The notes under the pieces are model-generated. The model was given only the letters and a program-made list of their open reading frames with translations, did no database searches and was not told the origin of the DNA. Positions 5,446 through 7,135 of a stretch of 7,135 nt of DNA are shown here, piece after piece. The stretch spans positions 1-7,135 of the forward strand of contig URND01000135.1 in the NCBI GenBank assembly GCA_900549105.1, in the 5' to 3' direction. The stretch's first letter is position 1, and each line of letters starts with the position of its first letter. This DNA comes from an uncultured Eubacteriales bacterium (GTDB lineage: Bacteria > Bacillota > Clostridia > Lachnospirales > Lachnospiraceae). Both the position numbers and the translations under genes were made by a program.

Positions 5446-5514
5446 GGAGGCAGAAAGGATTACCTGAAAACAGAAATCCTGAAAAGTTACAATGGCTGAG
5501 AGAGGTGTGCATGA

Positions 5515-7135
5515 ATGAGGAAACGGATTTATTTGAATGACGGTTGGAAGTTTTCGGAAGTTTATGAGGAAGGTATGTGTTATCCGGCTTATGATGAGAG
5601 TCAAATGACAAATGTGCGGCTGCCCCATACCTGTAAGGAGCTGCCGTTTCACTATTTTGATGAGGAAATGTATCAAATGGTCAGCGGATACCGGAAAGGG
5701 CTGCAGGCGCCGGAAGATTGGGCAGGCCGGAGGGTTATCCTCACATTTGAGGGAGTGGCCCATGAATGTGAAGTTTTCATAAATGGGAAAAAGGCATATG
5801 AGCACCATTGCGGTTATACGGCGTTTTCTGTGGACATCAGTGATATGTTGAATTACGGCGTGGAAAATCTTTTGACAGTCCGGGTGGACAGCAGGGAAAA
5901 TCTGAATATTCCGCCCTTCGGGTTTGTCATTGATTATATGACTTATGGGGGCATTTATCGGGATGTCTATGTGGAAGTGCTGAATCAGAACTCTTTAGAG
6001 GATGTTTTTATTAAGCCTCGGGTGAAAATCGGACAAGATATCGATATATGGATAGAGTCGGAAGTTACAGTCCATAGGATGGATTCTATAGTTTTTGGGG
6101 TAGAATCCGGCGTTTTGCTGCGGCAATGGATTCGAAAAAAGGGGGAATCCGAATATCAGCTTCTCGGGGAAAAAGAGGTTAAGCAGGAAAAAGAAATATT
6201 AAAATTTTCAGGTTTTCAGGCGGAGTTGTGGGACGTGGAAAGCCCTGTATTGTATGAGGTTCGAACAGAACTTATTAAAGATGGAGAAATGCAGGATGCT
6301 TTGGTAGTGACGACTGGATTTCGCAAAGCGGAATTTCGCAGCGACGGCTTTTATCTGAATGGAAGAAAGTTTAAAATCCGCGGCCTGAACAGGCATCAAA
6401 GTTATCCCTATGTGGGTTATGCCATGCCGGCCTCGATTCAGAGGCTGGATGCGGATATATTGAAAAATGAACTCGGGCTGAATGGGGTGCGGACATCTCA
6501 TTATCCCCAGTCCCATGATTTTCTGAATCGCTGTGATGAACTGGGCCTTCTTGTATTTACGGAAATTCCCGGATGGCAGCATATCGGAGATGAAGAGTGG
6601 AAAGCCCAGGCCGTAGAGAATGTGCGGGATATGGTGCTTCAATATAGAAATCATTCGTCTATCATTTTGTGGGGCGTACGGATTAATGAGTCAAAGGATG
6701 ATGATTCATTTTATGAGCAAACAAATAAGGACGCCCATGAGCTGGATGATACCCGTCCGACGGGCGGCGTGCGGGCAATCAGGAAAAGCAGTCTTCTGGA
6801 GGATGTGTACACCTATAATGATTTTATTCATGATGGAAAAACCCGGGGCTGTGAAACGAAGGTAGAAATAACTTCGGATATGTCAAAGCCCTATTTGATT
6901 AGTGAATATAACGGGCATATGTATCCGGCAAAGGCATACGATTGCGAAAATAAGAGGGCGGAACATGCGGTTCGCCATGCCAATGTGCTGGACGCGGTGG
7001 CCGGGCAGGCCGATATTGCGGGAAGTTTTGGATGGTGCATGGCAGACTACAATACACATAAAGATTTTGGGAGCGGCGACCGAATCTGTTACCATGGCGT
7101 GTTGGATATGTTTCGAAATCCGAAGCAGGCGGCGG
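5515..7135 (+). CDS. Glycoside hydrolase family 2 protein (beta-galactosidase/beta-glucuronidase-like), C-terminus beyond window
   Basis: Retaining exo-beta-glycosidase of clan GH-A, probably cytosolic since the N-terminus (MRKRIYLNDGWKFSE) has no signal peptide. 540 residues are visible with no stop. Residues 1 to about 155 form the jelly-roll sugar-binding domain (WAGRRVILTFEGVAHECEVF, then YTAFSVDISDML and TYGGIYRDVYVEV). About 160-270 is the Ig-like domain (LWDVESPVLYEVRTEL, then TTGFRKAEF). From 275 the TIM barrel starts with F-Y-L-N-G-R-K-F-K-I-R-G-L-N-R-H-Q and the N-G-V-R-T-S-H-Y-P block. The Asn391-Glu392 pair in WGVRINES is the expected acid/base; Glu464 in LISEYNGH is the expected nucleophile. 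FGWCMADYNTHKDFGSGDR follows at 505-523. The substrate cannot be fixed from sequence. The ATG at 5515 has AGAGG (5501-5505) nine bases upstream; the ATG at 5511 runs into a stop after nine codons. It has its own promoter, and no transport gene is visible beside it. Confidence 0.92.
   Translation, partial: MRKRIYLNDGWKFSEVYEEGMCYPAYDESQMTNVRLPHTCKELPFHYFDEEMYQMVSGYRKGLQAPEDWAGRRVILTFEGVAHECEVFINGKKAYEHHCGYTAFSVDISDMLNYGVENLLTVRVDSRENLNIPPFGFVIDYMTYGGIYRDVYVEVLNQNSLEDVFIKPRVKIGQDIDIWIESEVTVHRMDSIVFGVESGVLLRQWIRKKGESEYQLLGEKEVKQEKEILKFSGFQAELWDVESPVLYEVRTELIKDGEMQDALVVTTGFRKAEFRSDGFYLNGRKFKIRGLNRHQSYPYVGYAMPASIQRLDADILKNELGLNGVRTSHYPQSHDFLNRCDELGLLVFTEIPGWQHIGDEEWKAQAVENVRDMVLQYRNHSSIILWGVRINESKDDDSFYEQTNKDAHELDDTRPTGGVRAIRKSSLLEDVYTYNDFIHDGKTRGCETKVEITSDMSKPYLISEYNGHMYPAKAYDCENKRAEHAVRHANVLDAVAGQADIAGSFGWCMADYNTHKDFGSGDRICYHGVLDMFRNPKQAA

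Noticed and set aside
5224..5499. 91-codon + strand frame between the ATPase gene and GH2
   Set aside because: It begins at the ATPase stop, runs through a terminator and a promoter, and has no ribosome binding site. The resemblance of its end (VYNRFK) to the region before the ATPase start is only the repeated promoter DNA.
4930..5808. 292-codon open frame on the minus strand
   Set aside because: It overlaps the 3' end of the intact ATPase/nuclease gene, the terminator, the promoter and the start of GH2. Its translation is low in charged family motifs and rich in Ile, Ser, Pro and Phe, typical of an antisense shadow.
6682..6693. GH2 acid/base motif WGVRINES differing from the LacZ form
   Set aside because: The Asn-Glu pair is kept and the surrounding sequence variation is ordinary within GH2 subfamilies.
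6620..6865. 81-codon + strand frame inside the GH2 gene
   Set aside because: Out-of-frame shadow within the GH2 TIM barrel, Met- and Trp-rich with no ribosome binding site.
1..7135. CRISPR arrays, tRNA or rRNA genes, insertion-sequence ends
   Set aside because: I found no regularly spaced repeats, no cloverleaf-like sequence with CCA or conserved T-loop, and no transposase or terminal inverted repeats with target duplications.

Overview
The window looks like part of a low-to-moderate-GC Clostridia genome, most likely a gut Lachnospiraceae. This rests on gene content (class I ManA, a PgcA-type phosphohexomutase, a GH2 enzyme with SEYNGH and FGWCMxDYNTHKDFGSGDR motifs), purine-rich ribosome binding sites, near-consensus TATAAT promoters and about 40-45% GC. 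It is inferred from sequence character, not from a database match. All convincing genes lie on the + strand.

Layout. Bases 1 to about 65 are very GC-rich (about 67%) and do not continue the manA protein, so they look like a foreign or chimeric end. From about 61 to 609 is the C-terminal part of mannose-6-phosphate isomerase. It is followed by a complete 555-aa phosphoglucomutase/phosphomannomutase (663-2330) and a rho-independent terminator (2356-2408). These two genes link fructose-6-P, mannose-6-P and hexose-1-phosphates for nucleotide-sugar and glycan synthesis. An AT-rich stretch (about 29% GC over 2421-2580) follows, with a doubtful small ORF. Next comes a type II toxin-antitoxin operon: two 18-bp operators flanking a promoter, a Phd/YefM-like antitoxin (2698-2970) and an overlapping RelE/ParE-like toxin (2967-3437). 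The toxin frame runs abnormally long, straight through the operon's own terminator (3317-3360). A separate promoter (3450-3478) then drives a 567-aa AAA-ATPase-like/PD-(D/E)XK nuclease-like protein (3521-5224) that ends in its own terminator (5276-5312). A regulatory intergenic region with a second strong promoter (5408-5436) leads into a GH2 glycosidase (5515 to the window end, C-terminus missing).

How it works together. The flanks are carbohydrate metabolism (hexose-phosphate interconversion upstream, glycoside hydrolysis downstream). The middle, about 2412-5312, is an accessory islet with a toxin-antitoxin pair and an ATPase-nuclease of unknown role, each with its own promoter and terminator. 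I see no clearly new multi-gene system. The most informative observations are the probable 1-nt frameshift at the toxin's C-terminus, where the expected stop survives in the neighbouring frame just before the terminator; the paired operators; and the abrupt composition change at the left edge.
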